This document shows, in pieces, positions 7,901-15,060 of a stretch of 60,853 nucleotides of DNA. The notes under the pieces were generated by a model. It did not search any database. It was not told the DNA's origin and saw only the letters and a program-made list of their open reading frames with translations. The translations under genes were made by a program, and so were the position numbers. Every line of letters begins with the position of its first letter. Position 1 is the stretch's first letter. This DNA comes from an uncultured Clostridia bacterium (lineage in GTDB: Bacteria > Bacillota > Clostridia > Christensenellales > UBA1242), in NCBI GenBank assembly GCA_947632645.1, contig CANRQB010000004.1:1-60853 (forward strand), in the 5' to 3' direction.

Positions 7901-8547
7901 TTATTACTATTGTAATATTTTAATTAAAAATCTTGTTTTTTTTGTAACTTTATATAAATCGTAAATTTACAGATTTGCAATAAAAATTTAAAAATTATAA
8001 TCAAAAACACCCCAAAACCATTAAAAATGGCTAAAATTTTAACAAATTCAATAAAAAATAAGCAGTTTTGCAATTTTCAACAAAAATGCCTATCAAATTT
8101 TATAGAATAATATAATTTATTTAAATCCATTATTACTATTGTAATAATCCTAATTATATATACTAGTTTTATTTATAATTAATAGAAATAATATTATATT
8201 ACTATTGTAATAAGCAATAACCAAAAAACTTTATTACTATTGTAATAATGCCTTAATAACTAAAGTTATAACGAATATTGCCTGATTGTTTTTATAATAA
8301 ATATCTTAATTACTATTGTAATAATCCTAATAACCACAAACTTTATTACTATTGTAATAATGATGCTTTAATAACTAAAGTTATAACGGTTAATATTATT
8401 CATACTATTTATGTTTTAATAACTAAAGTTATAATGATAGTTGTTTTAATTATTCATGGTATTAATAACTAATGTTATAATGATATTTGTTTTAATTACT
8501 ATTGTAATAATGATTTTTTTAATATCTTTATAACTAAAGTTATAATT
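7901..8547. repeat. Array of two short palindromes in a gene-free region
   Basis: The 811 bases between the ATPase-like gene (7759) and the protease gene (8572) hold no credible gene. They carry seven copies of ATTACTATTGTAATAAT or close variants, near 7902, 8132, 8198, 8233, 8309, 8345 and 8495. They also carry five copies of ATAACTAAAGTTATAA, near 8256, 8371, 8419, 8465 (T for A in the centre) and 8530. Each is an inverted repeat of 5-7 bp with a fixed 4-nt centre (TATT or TAAA). Spacing is irregular (about 23-66 bp, one gap of 230), so this is not a CRISPR array. Clustered binding sites or small hairpin repeats are possible. Confidence 0.85.
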
Positions 8548-8571
8548 TGCTAGTTTTACAATATTAATAAT

Positions 8572-9687
8572 TTATTTAGTTAAATTTGCAAAGTTAAGAT
8601 ATCCACTGCCTTCGATGTTTTTGTCGCCAGTTATTGGGGTGCAGTTGCTAAGTAAAAATTGTTTTATTTGGTTATTTGTGGCATTTGGGTAGCGGGATAA
8701 AATGTCCGCACAGATGCCTGCAACTATGGGTGCGGCAACACTTGTGCCACTCATGGTTGTGGTGGGTGGCAGGGTATTATTAAAGGACGAAACATTAATG
8801 CCGGGCGCAAGTAAATCAGGCTTGCTGCCATAAATTGTTGGCCCGCGGCTAGAAAAGTCAGGCACTGACATATTGCCGCAATCAAGCGCACCAACCGTGA
8901 TAATATTTGGATTGTTGCCCGGGCTTTTTATGGTGTTGTTTTCTGGCCCGCTGTTGCCCGACGCCGCTACAACCACCAGCCCGCGTTTCCAAAGTGCTTC
9001 TGCACCTTTGCTTAGCGGATCGTCGCCGTCAAGCGAATTTGCACCAAAACTCATGCACACAACTTTAATATTATACGCCTTATGATTTTCGTACACCCAC
9101 TGCATGGCATCCAGTATAGTGTCGCTAGTGCTGTTGCCTTCGCTGTTAAGCGCTTTTATTATAACCAAATCGGCAAGCGGTGCATACCCACACGGGGTAT
9201 GGGTATATTTATTGCTACCACCAGCCACACCAGAAACAAATGTGCCATGGCCGTTATCGTCATATGGGGTGGGGTGCTTGTTAACCAAATCGATAAATTT
9301 TTTAATTTTGCACTTTGGAAAAACAAAGCCAAGATGCAAATAAACGCCAGTATCTATAACGCAAATTGTTTGGCCCTGACCTAAATATTTATTTTCAGTT
9401 AAATTACTAAGATGCATAATATCTGCATCATTTTCGGCAAACACTTTTGTATTTTCGCTAATAAAATGCACATGATTTTGGTTAGAAAGTTGCTTTATTT
9501 CGTTAAAATTGGCATTTGCACTAAAACAATTTGCAAATCGATATGGCTTAAAAGGTATATTGTTATTTATTAAAAAATGCTTACAGTCATCAAAATTTGT
9601 GGCAGAAATAAGCACTTCATTTTTAATATTTTCATCCAAAATCTGCACTCGGCTAACAAGCGCGCTGCTTATTTTATTTTTGTTCAT
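8572..9687 (-). CDS. Subtilisin-like serine protease (peptidase S8)
   Basis: An S8 protease of 371 residues. The catalytic triad is visible: Asp in TICVIDTGV, His in DDNGHGTFVSG and Ser in MSGTSVAAPIVAG; the oxyanion Asn is in AASGNSGPE. The ~110 residues before the catalytic core look like an inhibitory pro-domain fold. There is no signal peptide, so the enzyme is probably intracellular or exported in some other way. Its ATG lies inside the end of the upstream 91-codon gene (14-nt overlap), so the two are one operon. The natural substrate is unknown; a role in spore formation or protein turnover would be a guess. Confidence 0.92.
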   Translation of the reverse strand: MNKNKISSALVSRVQILDENIKNEVLISATNFDDCKHFLINNNIPFKPYRFANCFSANANFNEIKQLSNQNHVHFISENTKVFAENDADIMHLSNLTENKYLGQGQTICVIDTGVYLHLGFVFPKCKIKKFIDLVNKHPTPYDDNGHGTFVSGVAGGSNKYTHTPCGYAPLADLVIIKALNSEGNSTSDTILDAMQWVYENHKAYNIKVVCMSFGANSLDGDDPLSKGAEALWKRGLVVVAASGNSGPENNTIKSPGNNPNIITVGALDCGNMSVPDFSSRGPTIYGSKPDLLAPGINVSSFNNTLPPTTTMSGTSVAAPIVAGICADILSRYPNATNNQIKQFLLSNCTPITGDKNIEGSGYLNFANLTK

Positions 9688-9949
9688 TTATAGCATTCAC
9701 CAAACCATCCAACATCTCTTTTTGTTGCGGATTTAAAAAGGGGTATAGGGTATTTTTCATATTGTTTAAACTTGCGCTATCTAGTTTGCCTTGCGCCCTA
9801 AGTTTGCTTGCCTCGCTAAAAAGATTGCTAATCAATTCGTTTTGATTCATGTCCTTATATTTGTTAATTAAATCTTCTATATTTTTTGTATCGCCTGTGT
9901 TTACTTTATCTTTATTTTCGTTTGCAAAACTTTTTAAATCTCTTGGCAT
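9674..9949 (-). CDS. Small hypothetical protein cotranscribed with the S8 protease
   Basis: A 91-residue helical, charged protein of unknown function. The listed ORF begins at 10114, but the first 55 codons would cross the divergent gene and contain no good site. The ATG at 9949 has AGAGGTG at proper spacing and gives MPRDLKSFANENK. The body has an LINKYKDMNQNELI segment and ends with a helix LDGLVNAINEQK. It overlaps the protease gene by 14 nt. It may act as a partner or cofactor of the protease; nothing in the sequence proves that. Confidence 0.75.
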   Translation of the reverse strand: MPRDLKSFANENKDKVNTGDTKNIEDLINKYKDMNQNELISNLFSEASKLRAQGKLDSASLNNMKNTLYPFLNPQQKEMLDGLVNAINEQK

Positions 9950-10033
9950 ATTCACCTCTAAATTTATTATGAAAATTCTTGCATTATAGTTACAAAAATT
10001 TAATTTAAGCATAAATAAAATAAAGGAGGGGGT

Positions 10034-10558
10034 ATGGATTTTAACGATCAATCGCAAAATTTGTACTGCGACCCAAATGCGTACGTGCAAAATTGCCCAA
10101 TATATTGCAACCATCCGCCTAAAAAAGTGGTGTTTAGCGAGCCGTATTCTGTCATGCCAAATTTTTATATAAACAATAATTTTAAAAAGGGGAACTGTGC
10201 TTGTCTGCCTAAGCCAAAACCAAAACCTAAACTACCACAACATTGCCCGCCGTTTGGTAATTTTAATTTGGGTGGATTGGGTGAAATGTTTTCTAAATTA
10301 ATGGCAGGTGGTGGGCTAAACAATCTGCTATCCAATATGGGTGGTGGGGGTATAGGTAGTATTATTGCCGCACTTTCTGGTATGAATAATGCAGATAGCA
10401 AAGATGAAAAAACAACTACTCAAAATAGCATATTATCCAATCTATTATCTAATGGTGGGCTAAATAATCTGTTTAATATTTTTAAACCAAGCACCACAAC
10501 GCCCGCGCCAAAAAACACACCAAATAGCATAAAAGATTATGTTATTGTAGAAGAGTAG
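10034..10558 (+). CDS. Hypothetical Gly/Asn/Pro-rich protein
   Basis: The 174-residue product is unfamiliar. It begins with a Cys/Tyr/Asn-rich segment containing five Cys, followed by a KPKPKPKLP proline-lysine stretch. A low-complexity middle then repeats GG-L-NNLLSN-type units (GGGLNNLLSN, NGGLNNLFN), and the tail is acidic. The composition resembles spore coat or surface filler proteins, but that is inference. The strong AAAGGAGGGGG site and the open frame support expression. It is divergent from the 91-codon gene with an 85-bp shared control region. Confidence 0.65.
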   Translation: MDFNDQSQNLYCDPNAYVQNCPIYCNHPPKKVVFSEPYSVMPNFYINNNFKKGNCACLPKPKPKPKLPQHCPPFGNFNLGGLGEMFSKLMAGGGLNNLLSNMGGGGIGSIIAALSGMNNADSKDEKTTTQNSILSNLLSNGGLNNLFNIFKPSTTTPAPKNTPNSIKDYVIVEE

Positions 10559-10613
10559 TTTTATAAAAAACTATAAATTTTAGTTAAATTAGTGAATTTT
10601 TATTTAAAATAAT

Positions 10614-10645
10614 TAAAAAATCTAAGTTAAACTTAGATTTTATTT
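10614..10645. terminator. Bidirectional terminator between convergent genes
   Basis: AAATCTAAGT-TAA-ACTTAGATTT is a perfect 10-bp stem with A and T runs on either side. It ends the Gly/Asn-rich gene on the plus strand and yhbY on the minus strand. Confidence 0.88.
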
Positions 10646-10939
10646 GTTTTTTAAAACGTGCTTAACACCTTTTTTGGCACTAAAGCGATACAACACAATC
10701 TTTCTGCCAATGGTTGTAACCACATCCGCACCAAGTTGCACTGCCAAACTTGTAAGTTCGTCTTTGGTGGGGGTGGGGGCATCTTCTTGCATGGAAATTT
10801 TTATAAGTTCATGCGATAGAAGTGAGTTGTCAATTTCCTTTATAACATTTTCGCTAAATCCATCCTTGCCCACATACACACTTGGCTTAATAGTGCTTGC
10901 CGCACTCCTTAATTCTATCCGCTGCTTTTTATCTATCAT
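10640..10939 (-). CDS. yhbY: YhbY-family CRM-domain RNA-binding protein
   Basis: The 99-residue protein is a single CRM domain, associated with pre-50S ribosome subunits in other bacteria. Diagnostic features are LRSAASTIKPSVYVGKDGFS (GKDG loop), the HELIKIS strand, and IGRKIVLYRFS at the end. The start has AAAGGAGA at good spacing. It lies directly downstream of obg, another ribosome-assembly factor, in the same orientation, so the two probably share a task and perhaps a transcript. Confidence 0.93.
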   Translation of the reverse strand: MIDKKQRIELRSAASTIKPSVYVGKDGFSENVIKEIDNSLLSHELIKISMQEDAPTPTKDELTSLAVQLGADVVTTIGRKIVLYRFSAKKGVKHVLKNK

Positions 10940-10958
10940 ATATTCTCCTTTATTTTAT

Positions 10959-11062
10959 TTTGCTTTTTTGGATATTTTTTGTGTTTTTTGGCTACTTAAT
11001 TTGCTTTTTTGGATACTTTTTATTTTTTGGCTAACTAATTTGCTTTTTTGGATACTTTTTGT
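10959..11062. repeat. Tandem repeat of ~40 bp, about 2.6 copies
   Basis: Units start near 10959, 10999 and 11039 with TTTGCTTTTTTGGATA. The first two continue to GGCTACTTAA and GGCTAACTAA. They lie between yhbY and obg and are T-rich on the plus strand. No function is visible; slippage duplication is the simplest explanation. Confidence 0.8.
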
Positions 11063-11075
11063 GCCACAAAAAGTA

Positions 11076-12341
11076 TTAATAATATATTGTAAATTGTAGG
11101 CTGCCGAACACAACAGTGTCGCCATCCACGCAGCCAGCTTGTTTTAGTTTATCCATAACACCATCTTTTTCTAGGCGAGATTGAAAATATGCCAAACTCG
11201 TGTTATCACTAAACACTATGCCGCGCTGCAAATTGTCCAGATATCCGCCGCTAACTTCAAACACGTGCGGCTCCAGCTCGGTTATATTTATGCTGGATAC
11301 ATCCTTAACCGCAAGTTCATCCTGCTCGGTTGGGATTGCCTCTGGTTTTGGTAGCGTTTTAAGTTTGTTGTACACAATTTTTATAAGTTCGTCCACATTT
11401 TTGCGCGTAACCGAACTTATTGCCACCACATCCACATTTTTAACCTGCTTTTTAAAGGCGGCTATTTTTTCATCCACATTTTCTATTAAATCGCACTTGG
11501 TAAACACCACAATTTGTGGGAGTTTACTAAGGTGAGCATCGTATTTTTTTAACTCTTCATTTATGGTTTTGTAGTCAGTTAAAATATCGTTGCCATAAAA
11601 TTCGGATGCGTCAATAACGTGCAGCACCAAACGAGTGCGCTCGATATGTGCCAAAAATTTATGCCCAAGCCCAGCGCCATCGCTAGCGCCTTCTATAAGC
11701 CCAGGGATGTCCGCCACAACAAAACTGTCATCGTAAATTTTAACTACGCCTAAATTTGGAGTGAGAGTGGTGAACTCGTAATCCGCAATTTTTGGCTTTG
11801 CGTTAGAAATAACGCTAAGTAGGGTAGATTTACCCACATTTGGTTTGCCAACCAACGCAACGTCGGCTATAGTTTTAAGTTCTAGCAGCACCTTATATGG
11901 CTTAGTGGTTTCGCCAAGTTGACTAAACCTAGGCGCTTGACGGGTTGGAGTTTTAAAAAAGTTGTTGCCCTTGCCACCGCGGCCGCCATATAATGCCACA
12001 TATTTTTGGCCATCCGAGTACATATCCATAAGCACTTGATTTGTGCTTGCATCCTTGATAACTGTGCCGAGTGGGACGGGGATTATAACATCTTTGCCAT
12101 CTTTGCCATTTTTTAGCCCGCCCATGCCAAAGCCGCCATTTTCTGCCTCAAATTTTCGCTTAAATTCAAAATCAGCAAGAGTGGTTTTGTTTTTATCCGC
12201 AACAAAAACTATATTGCCGCCCTTGCCACCATCGCCGCCGTTAGGCCCGCCCTTTTCTACATTTTTATCGTGCAAAAAACTGACCGCACCGCTGCCGCCA
12301 TTGCCAGATTTTATTGTGATTGTAACTCTATCTATATACAT
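11076..12341 (-). CDS. obg: GTPase Obg/CgtA
   Basis: Obg is an essential GTPase involved in 50S assembly, stress signalling and sporulation onset. The 421 residues show the glycine-rich Obg fold (GNGGSGAVSFLHDK, GGDGGKGG), the G domain with G1 GKPNVGKST, G3 DIPGLIEGA, G4 TKCD and G5 ISS, and a C-terminal OCT domain of about 70 residues. Length is normal. A TATAAT box ends 6 nt before the ATG and there is no Shine-Dalgarno, so the mRNA is probably leaderless. Confidence 0.97.
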   Translation of the reverse strand: MYIDRVTITIKSGNGGSGAVSFLHDKNVEKGGPNGGDGGKGGNIVFVADKNKTTLADFEFKRKFEAENGGFGMGGLKNGKDGKDVIIPVPLGTVIKDASTNQVLMDMYSDGQKYVALYGGRGGKGNNFFKTPTRQAPRFSQLGETTKPYKVLLELKTIADVALVGKPNVGKSTLLSVISNAKPKIADYEFTTLTPNLGVVKIYDDSFVVADIPGLIEGASDGAGLGHKFLAHIERTRLVLHVIDASEFYGNDILTDYKTINEELKKYDAHLSKLPQIVVFTKCDLIENVDEKIAAFKKQVKNVDVVAISSVTRKNVDELIKIVYNKLKTLPKPEAIPTEQDELAVKDVSSINITELEPHVFEVSGGYLDNLQRGIVFSDNTSLAYFQSRLEKDGVMDKLKQAGCVDGDTVVFGSLQFTIYY

Positions 12342-12347
12342 AATTTT

Positions 12348-12376
12348 ATTATAACTGATTTTTTTTGTTTAGTCAA
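12348..12376 (-). promoter_or_regulatory. Promoter of obg with leaderless geometry
   Basis: On the minus strand: TTGACT (12376-12371), a 17-bp spacer and TATAAT (12353-12348). Six nucleotides then separate it from the ATG at 12341, so transcription should begin at or next to the start codon. Confidence 0.85.
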
Positions 12377-12422
12377 TAAATTGTTGACAAATTGATGCAA
12401 GTTAAAACATTTTGGCAGGGGT

Positions 12423-12510
12423 GGGGGCTTTTATGCGCCCAATAGGGCGCATTGCGGCAATAAAATTGCCGCTGCGCCAAAACGCGGCGCGTTTTGTCGC
12501 AAAAGCCCCC
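12423..12510 (+). repeat. GC-rich cloverleaf element, copy B
   Basis: Terminal inverted repeat GGGGGCTTTT (12423-12432) with AAAAGCCCCC (12501-12510), perfect over 10 bp. Inside are ATGCGCCC/GGGCGCAT (12433-12452), GCGGCAA/TTGCCGC (12454-12472) and GCGCCAAAACGC/GCGTTTTGTCGC (12474-12500, one mismatch). It has the same topology and orientation as copies A and E. It sits between the nth end and the obg promoter. The minus-strand ORF track entry over it is not a gene. Confidence 0.9.
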
Positions 12511-12541
12511 TATATCTAAACAATCTATAAAAAAGGTGGGG

Positions 12542-13174
12542 TTAACCCATCTTATTTTTATAATACTCGCATATATCTTTAAGGCGGCAAATTTCGCATT
12601 TTGGCTTTTTTGCCTCACAAATTTCGCGCCCAAACCAGATTGTTTGATGATGAAATTTTGTTCGCCTGTTTTCTGGCATAATTTTTAGTAAATCCATTTC
12701 GCACTCTAATGGGGTAGATGTCGGTTTGGTTAACCCCAAGCGCTTGCTGACGCGATGAACGTGCGTATCCACCGCAATGGTTTGCCCGCCAAAAGCGTTG
12801 GCAATAACCACATTTGCAGTTTTTCGCCCCACGCCAGATAGGCTGGTTAACTCTTCCATAGTTTTTGGCACTTTGCCGCCAAATTTATCTATAATATCCT
12901 GGCTTAAACTTATAATCGCCTTACTTTTTGCATTGTAAAAGCCACAAGTGTGAATATACTCTTTAACCTTATCTTCGCCAAACGCCACCATTTTTTGCGG
13001 AGTTGGTGCGGCTTTAAATAGGACAGGGGTTACCATGTTAACTCGCTTATCCGTGCATTGCGCGGACAGCACCACGGCTACCAAAAGTTCGTACGCGTTG
13101 GTAAAATTTAGCGCGCATTTTGGGTTTGGATATAACTCATCAAAATAGGATAGAATTTTATTAATCTTTTTCAT
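12542..13174 (-). CDS. nth: Endonuclease III
   Basis: A base-excision-repair DNA glycosylase/AP lyase for oxidised pyrimidines. The 210 residues contain the HhH motif LTSLSGVGRKTANVV with the catalytic Lys, the catalytic Asp in TIAVDTHVHRV, and the C-terminal [4Fe-4S] cluster Cys pattern C-x6-C-x2-C-x5-C (CEAKKPKCEICRLKDIC). Length is normal. The promoter is leaderless in type: TTGATT, 17 bp, TAAAAT, then 6 nt to the ATG. Confidence 0.96.
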   Translation of the reverse strand: MKKINKILSYFDELYPNPKCALNFTNAYELLVAVVLSAQCTDKRVNMVTPVLFKAAPTPQKMVAFGEDKVKEYIHTCGFYNAKSKAIISLSQDIIDKFGGKVPKTMEELTSLSGVGRKTANVVIANAFGGQTIAVDTHVHRVSKRLGLTKPTSTPLECEMDLLKIMPENRRTKFHHQTIWFGREICEAKKPKCEICRLKDICEYYKNKMG

Positions 13175-13180
13175 AACTAT

Positions 13181-13209
13181 ATTTTATCAAAAAATCCATA
13201 AAAAATCAA
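13181..13209 (-). promoter_or_regulatory. Promoter of nth with leaderless geometry
   Basis: Minus strand TTGATT (13209-13204), 17-bp spacer, TAAAAT (13186-13181), then ATAGTT and the ATG at 13174. No ribosome-binding sequence fits between. Confidence 0.83.
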
Positions 13210-13231
13210 ATGAATTTTATCAATTCACCCC

Positions 13232-13272
13232 GCGCCAAACCCCTTTCCATCCAGGAGAAAGTTGTTTGGCGC
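13232..13272. repeat. Single long-loop dyad, possible decayed cloverleaf copy
   Basis: GCGCCAAAC (13232-13240) pairs with GTTTGGCGC (13264-13272) across 23 nt. The loop has a weaker CTTTC/GAAAG pairing. The arm resembles the third arm of cloverleaf copy B (GCGCCAAAAC), but no terminal GGGGGCT repeat is present. Confidence 0.45.
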
Positions 13273-13344
13273 AAATTTATAATGATATAATATTTTTCAA
13301 TACATAAGTTGGTTTAAGTTAACATTTTTTTAAACCTTTTAAAA

Positions 13345-13371
13345 CAAAAAAAAGAGTGTGGTTAGCACTCT
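13345..13371 (-). terminator. Terminator of the DUF3343 gene
   Basis: Read on the minus strand, AGAGTG, a 7-nt loop, CACTCT and a run of eight T follow the stop codon. Confidence 0.85.
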
Positions 13372-13630
13372 AATAAATTTTAGAAATATTTTCTTTTAAG
13401 CCAACTCGCTCGGCAACATACACGCCCACAAAGTTTTCAAAATTGTTACGATTTATAAGGTTTATTATATAATTTACATAGTTTAAACTTAGTTTTGCAC
13501 TTAATCCGCAACTAACAGATATTGCGCGCGGGGTGTTAACCACCTCAACCGCGATGCCATTAAGCCGCAGATTTTTTGTAAAGGCAAGCAAACTGTTTCT
13601 GCTTCTAAAAGCAACCAATAAGTATTTCAT
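13370..13630 (-). CDS. DUF3343 protein, putative sulfur/selenium carrier
   Basis: An 86-residue protein matching DUF3343: YLLVAFRSRNSLLAFTKNLRLNGI at the N-terminus, then NTPRAISVSCGLSAKL, where the Cys of the SCG motif is the presumed carrier residue. Such proteins are often encoded beside cysteine desulfurases in Clostridia. Here the gene is divergent from one at 13775, with the control region between them. A role in passing sulfur or selenium from the desulfurase is inferred from this context. Confidence 0.82.
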   Translation of the reverse strand: MKYLLVAFRSRNSLLAFTKNLRLNGIAVEVVNTPRAISVSCGLSAKLSLNYVNYIINLINRNNFENFVGVYVAERVGLKENISKIY

Positions 13631-13670
13631 ATTTTGCCCCTAATCCATAATATTAAATGCGGCAATTTTT

Positions 13671-13765
13671 TGTGTAGACATGCGTTAAAAGTTTAACAAT
13701 AAAATGTAATTTTCATAATGTGCAGACATGCGTTTAAAGTTTAACAATAAAATGTTATTTTCATA
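13671..13765 (+). repeat. Tandem duplication of ~48 bp in the desulfurase control region
   Basis: Two near-identical units, 13671-13718 and 13719-13765, share (T/C)AGACATGCGTT, a GTTTAACAATAAAATGT block and TTTTCATAA. The first has a dyad GTTAAA-AG-TTTAAC. The second copy carries the -35 and leads into the -10 of the downstream gene, so the duplication doubles a promoter or operator. Confidence 0.85.
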
Positions 13766-13769
13766 AAAT
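13741..13769 (+). promoter_or_regulatory. Promoter of the cysteine desulfurase gene, leaderless geometry
   Basis: TTAACA (13741-13746), 17-bp spacer and TAAAAT (13764-13769), followed after 5 nt by the ATG at 13775. No Shine-Dalgarno is present. Confidence 0.75.
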
Positions 13770-13774
13770 GAAAT

Positions 13775-14902
13775 ATGATATATTTTGATAACTCGGCATC
13801 CAGTTTTGTTAAGCCAAAAATTGTAAAGCAGGCAGTTATGGATGCGCTAGATAAATACACAGCCAACCCAGGTAGGAGTGGGCATAAACTGGCACAAGCG
13901 GTGGCAAGCGAAGTTTTTGATACGCGCGAAGTAGTGCTAAATTTTTTTAATGCAACCAATTATAATGTGGTGTTTACGAAAAATTGTAGCGAGGCACTAA
14001 ACCTTGCTATCCTTGGCACACTAAAGAAGGGCGATCACGTTATAACCACAATGTACGAACACAATTCTGTTTTGCGCCCGCTAACATTTTTGCAGCAACA
14101 TGGGGTAGAAGTGTCTATTATAGATTGCCCACTAAATAGGGTGGCGGATGAGATTGAAGCACATATAAAACCATACACAAAACTTGTAATAACCAATGCG
14201 GTATCCAATGTAACGGGAGAAGTTTGCCCGCTAAGTGAAGTGTCTTATATATGTAAGATACACAATATATTGTGGCTTATTGATGGTGCACAATCTAGCG
14301 GACATATGGATATAAACTTAGATGAACTGGGCGCAGACATGTATGCTTTTGCTGGGCACAAAGGGTTAAAGGCAATAACCGGTGTGGGCGGACTGGTTGT
14401 TAAAAATGGCATAAAATTAAATCCCATTTTGTTTGGTGGCACGGGCACGGAAAGCGAAAATTTAAACCAGCCAACCGATATCCCAGAAGGGCTAGAGGCG
14501 GGCACAATTCCAACCATTCCAATAATAAGTTTAAAAGCGGGAATAAAATTTTTGAAGAATAATTGGAACGAAATTAAAGCAAAAGAGCACGCGCTAAACA
14601 ACTATGCCTATCAAAAACTATCCGCGCTAAAATTTATAAAACTCTATTCGCCAGCCAATGCGCAAAATGTGTTTGCTTTTAATGTTGGTGGGCTAGATAG
14701 TTCGCTTGTTGCGGACGAATTAAATAGTAGGTTTAACATTTGCGTGCGCGCAGGGTTACATTGCGCGCCACTTGTGCATAAGCGGCTTAACACAACCTAT
14801 CAGGGTGCGGTGCGCGTTAGTTTGGATTATAACAACACGTTTGAAGAAATTGATAAACTTATTTATGCGCTTAATAAAATTAATGAAATGCAGAGTGGCT
14901 AA
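13775..14902 (+). CDS. Cysteine desulfurase family (class V aminotransferase)
   Basis: A PLP enzyme that releases sulfur (or selenium) from cysteine. The 375 residues contain the PLP-binding Lys in FAGHKGLKAITG, the conserved Asp/Gln of LIDGAQSSGH, and the persulfide Cys in VRAGLHCAPLVH, which is in the SufS/Csd-type position. The N-terminal FDNSASSFVKP is typical of the clostridial group. It pairs with the divergent DUF3343 gene. I do not assign it to Fe-S assembly specifically, since no scaffold genes are near. Confidence 0.92.
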   Translation: MIYFDNSASSFVKPKIVKQAVMDALDKYTANPGRSGHKLAQAVASEVFDTREVVLNFFNATNYNVVFTKNCSEALNLAILGTLKKGDHVITTMYEHNSVLRPLTFLQQHGVEVSIIDCPLNRVADEIEAHIKPYTKLVITNAVSNVTGEVCPLSEVSYICKIHNILWLIDGAQSSGHMDINLDELGADMYAFAGHKGLKAITGVGGLVVKNGIKLNPILFGGTGTESENLNQPTDIPEGLEAGTIPTIPIISLKAGIKFLKNNWNEIKAKEHALNNYAYQKLSALKFIKLYSPANAQNVFAFNVGGLDSSLVADELNSRFNICVRAGLHCAPLVHKRLNTTYQGAVRVSLDYNNTFEEIDKLIYALNKINEMQSG

Positions 14903-15012
14903 ATATTAACCAAAGCCATAACTTTGTATCCACTCATTTTGGTAAACAAATCTCTAAAATATCAAATAACAAAAATTAATAGAAATTTATAAAAAAACAA
15001 TATAATTTTAAT

Positions 15013-15060
15013 AAAAAATGCCCAAAAAATTAAAAAAGTTAAAATTTTGGGCAATTTTTT
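15013..15060. terminator. Bidirectional terminator between csd and sigK
   Basis: TGCCCAAAA (15019-15027) and TTTTGGGCA (15045-15053) form a 9-bp stem. A-rich sequence lies on the left and T-rich on the right, so it can work for both convergent genes. Confidence 0.8.

Noticed and set aside
8278-8472. Plus-strand ORF of 64 codons within the palindrome array
   Set aside because: The peptide (Asn/Tyr/Ile-rich, repeated LITKVI) is only the translation of the repeats; there is no ribosome site.
7901-8547. CRISPR array
   Set aside because: Two different short palindromes alternate, spacing is irregular, spacers are AT-rich and not uniform in size, and no cas gene is in the window.
9950-10114. N-terminal extension of the 91-codon gene to 10114
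   Set aside because: It would overlap the divergent gene's start and ribosome site, lacks its own site, and codes for an unlikely hydrophobic lead; ATG 9949 has AGAGGTG.
12373-12633. Minus-strand ORF over repeat copy B
   Set aside because: It runs through the cloverleaf element and into nth in another frame; the composition follows the repeat.
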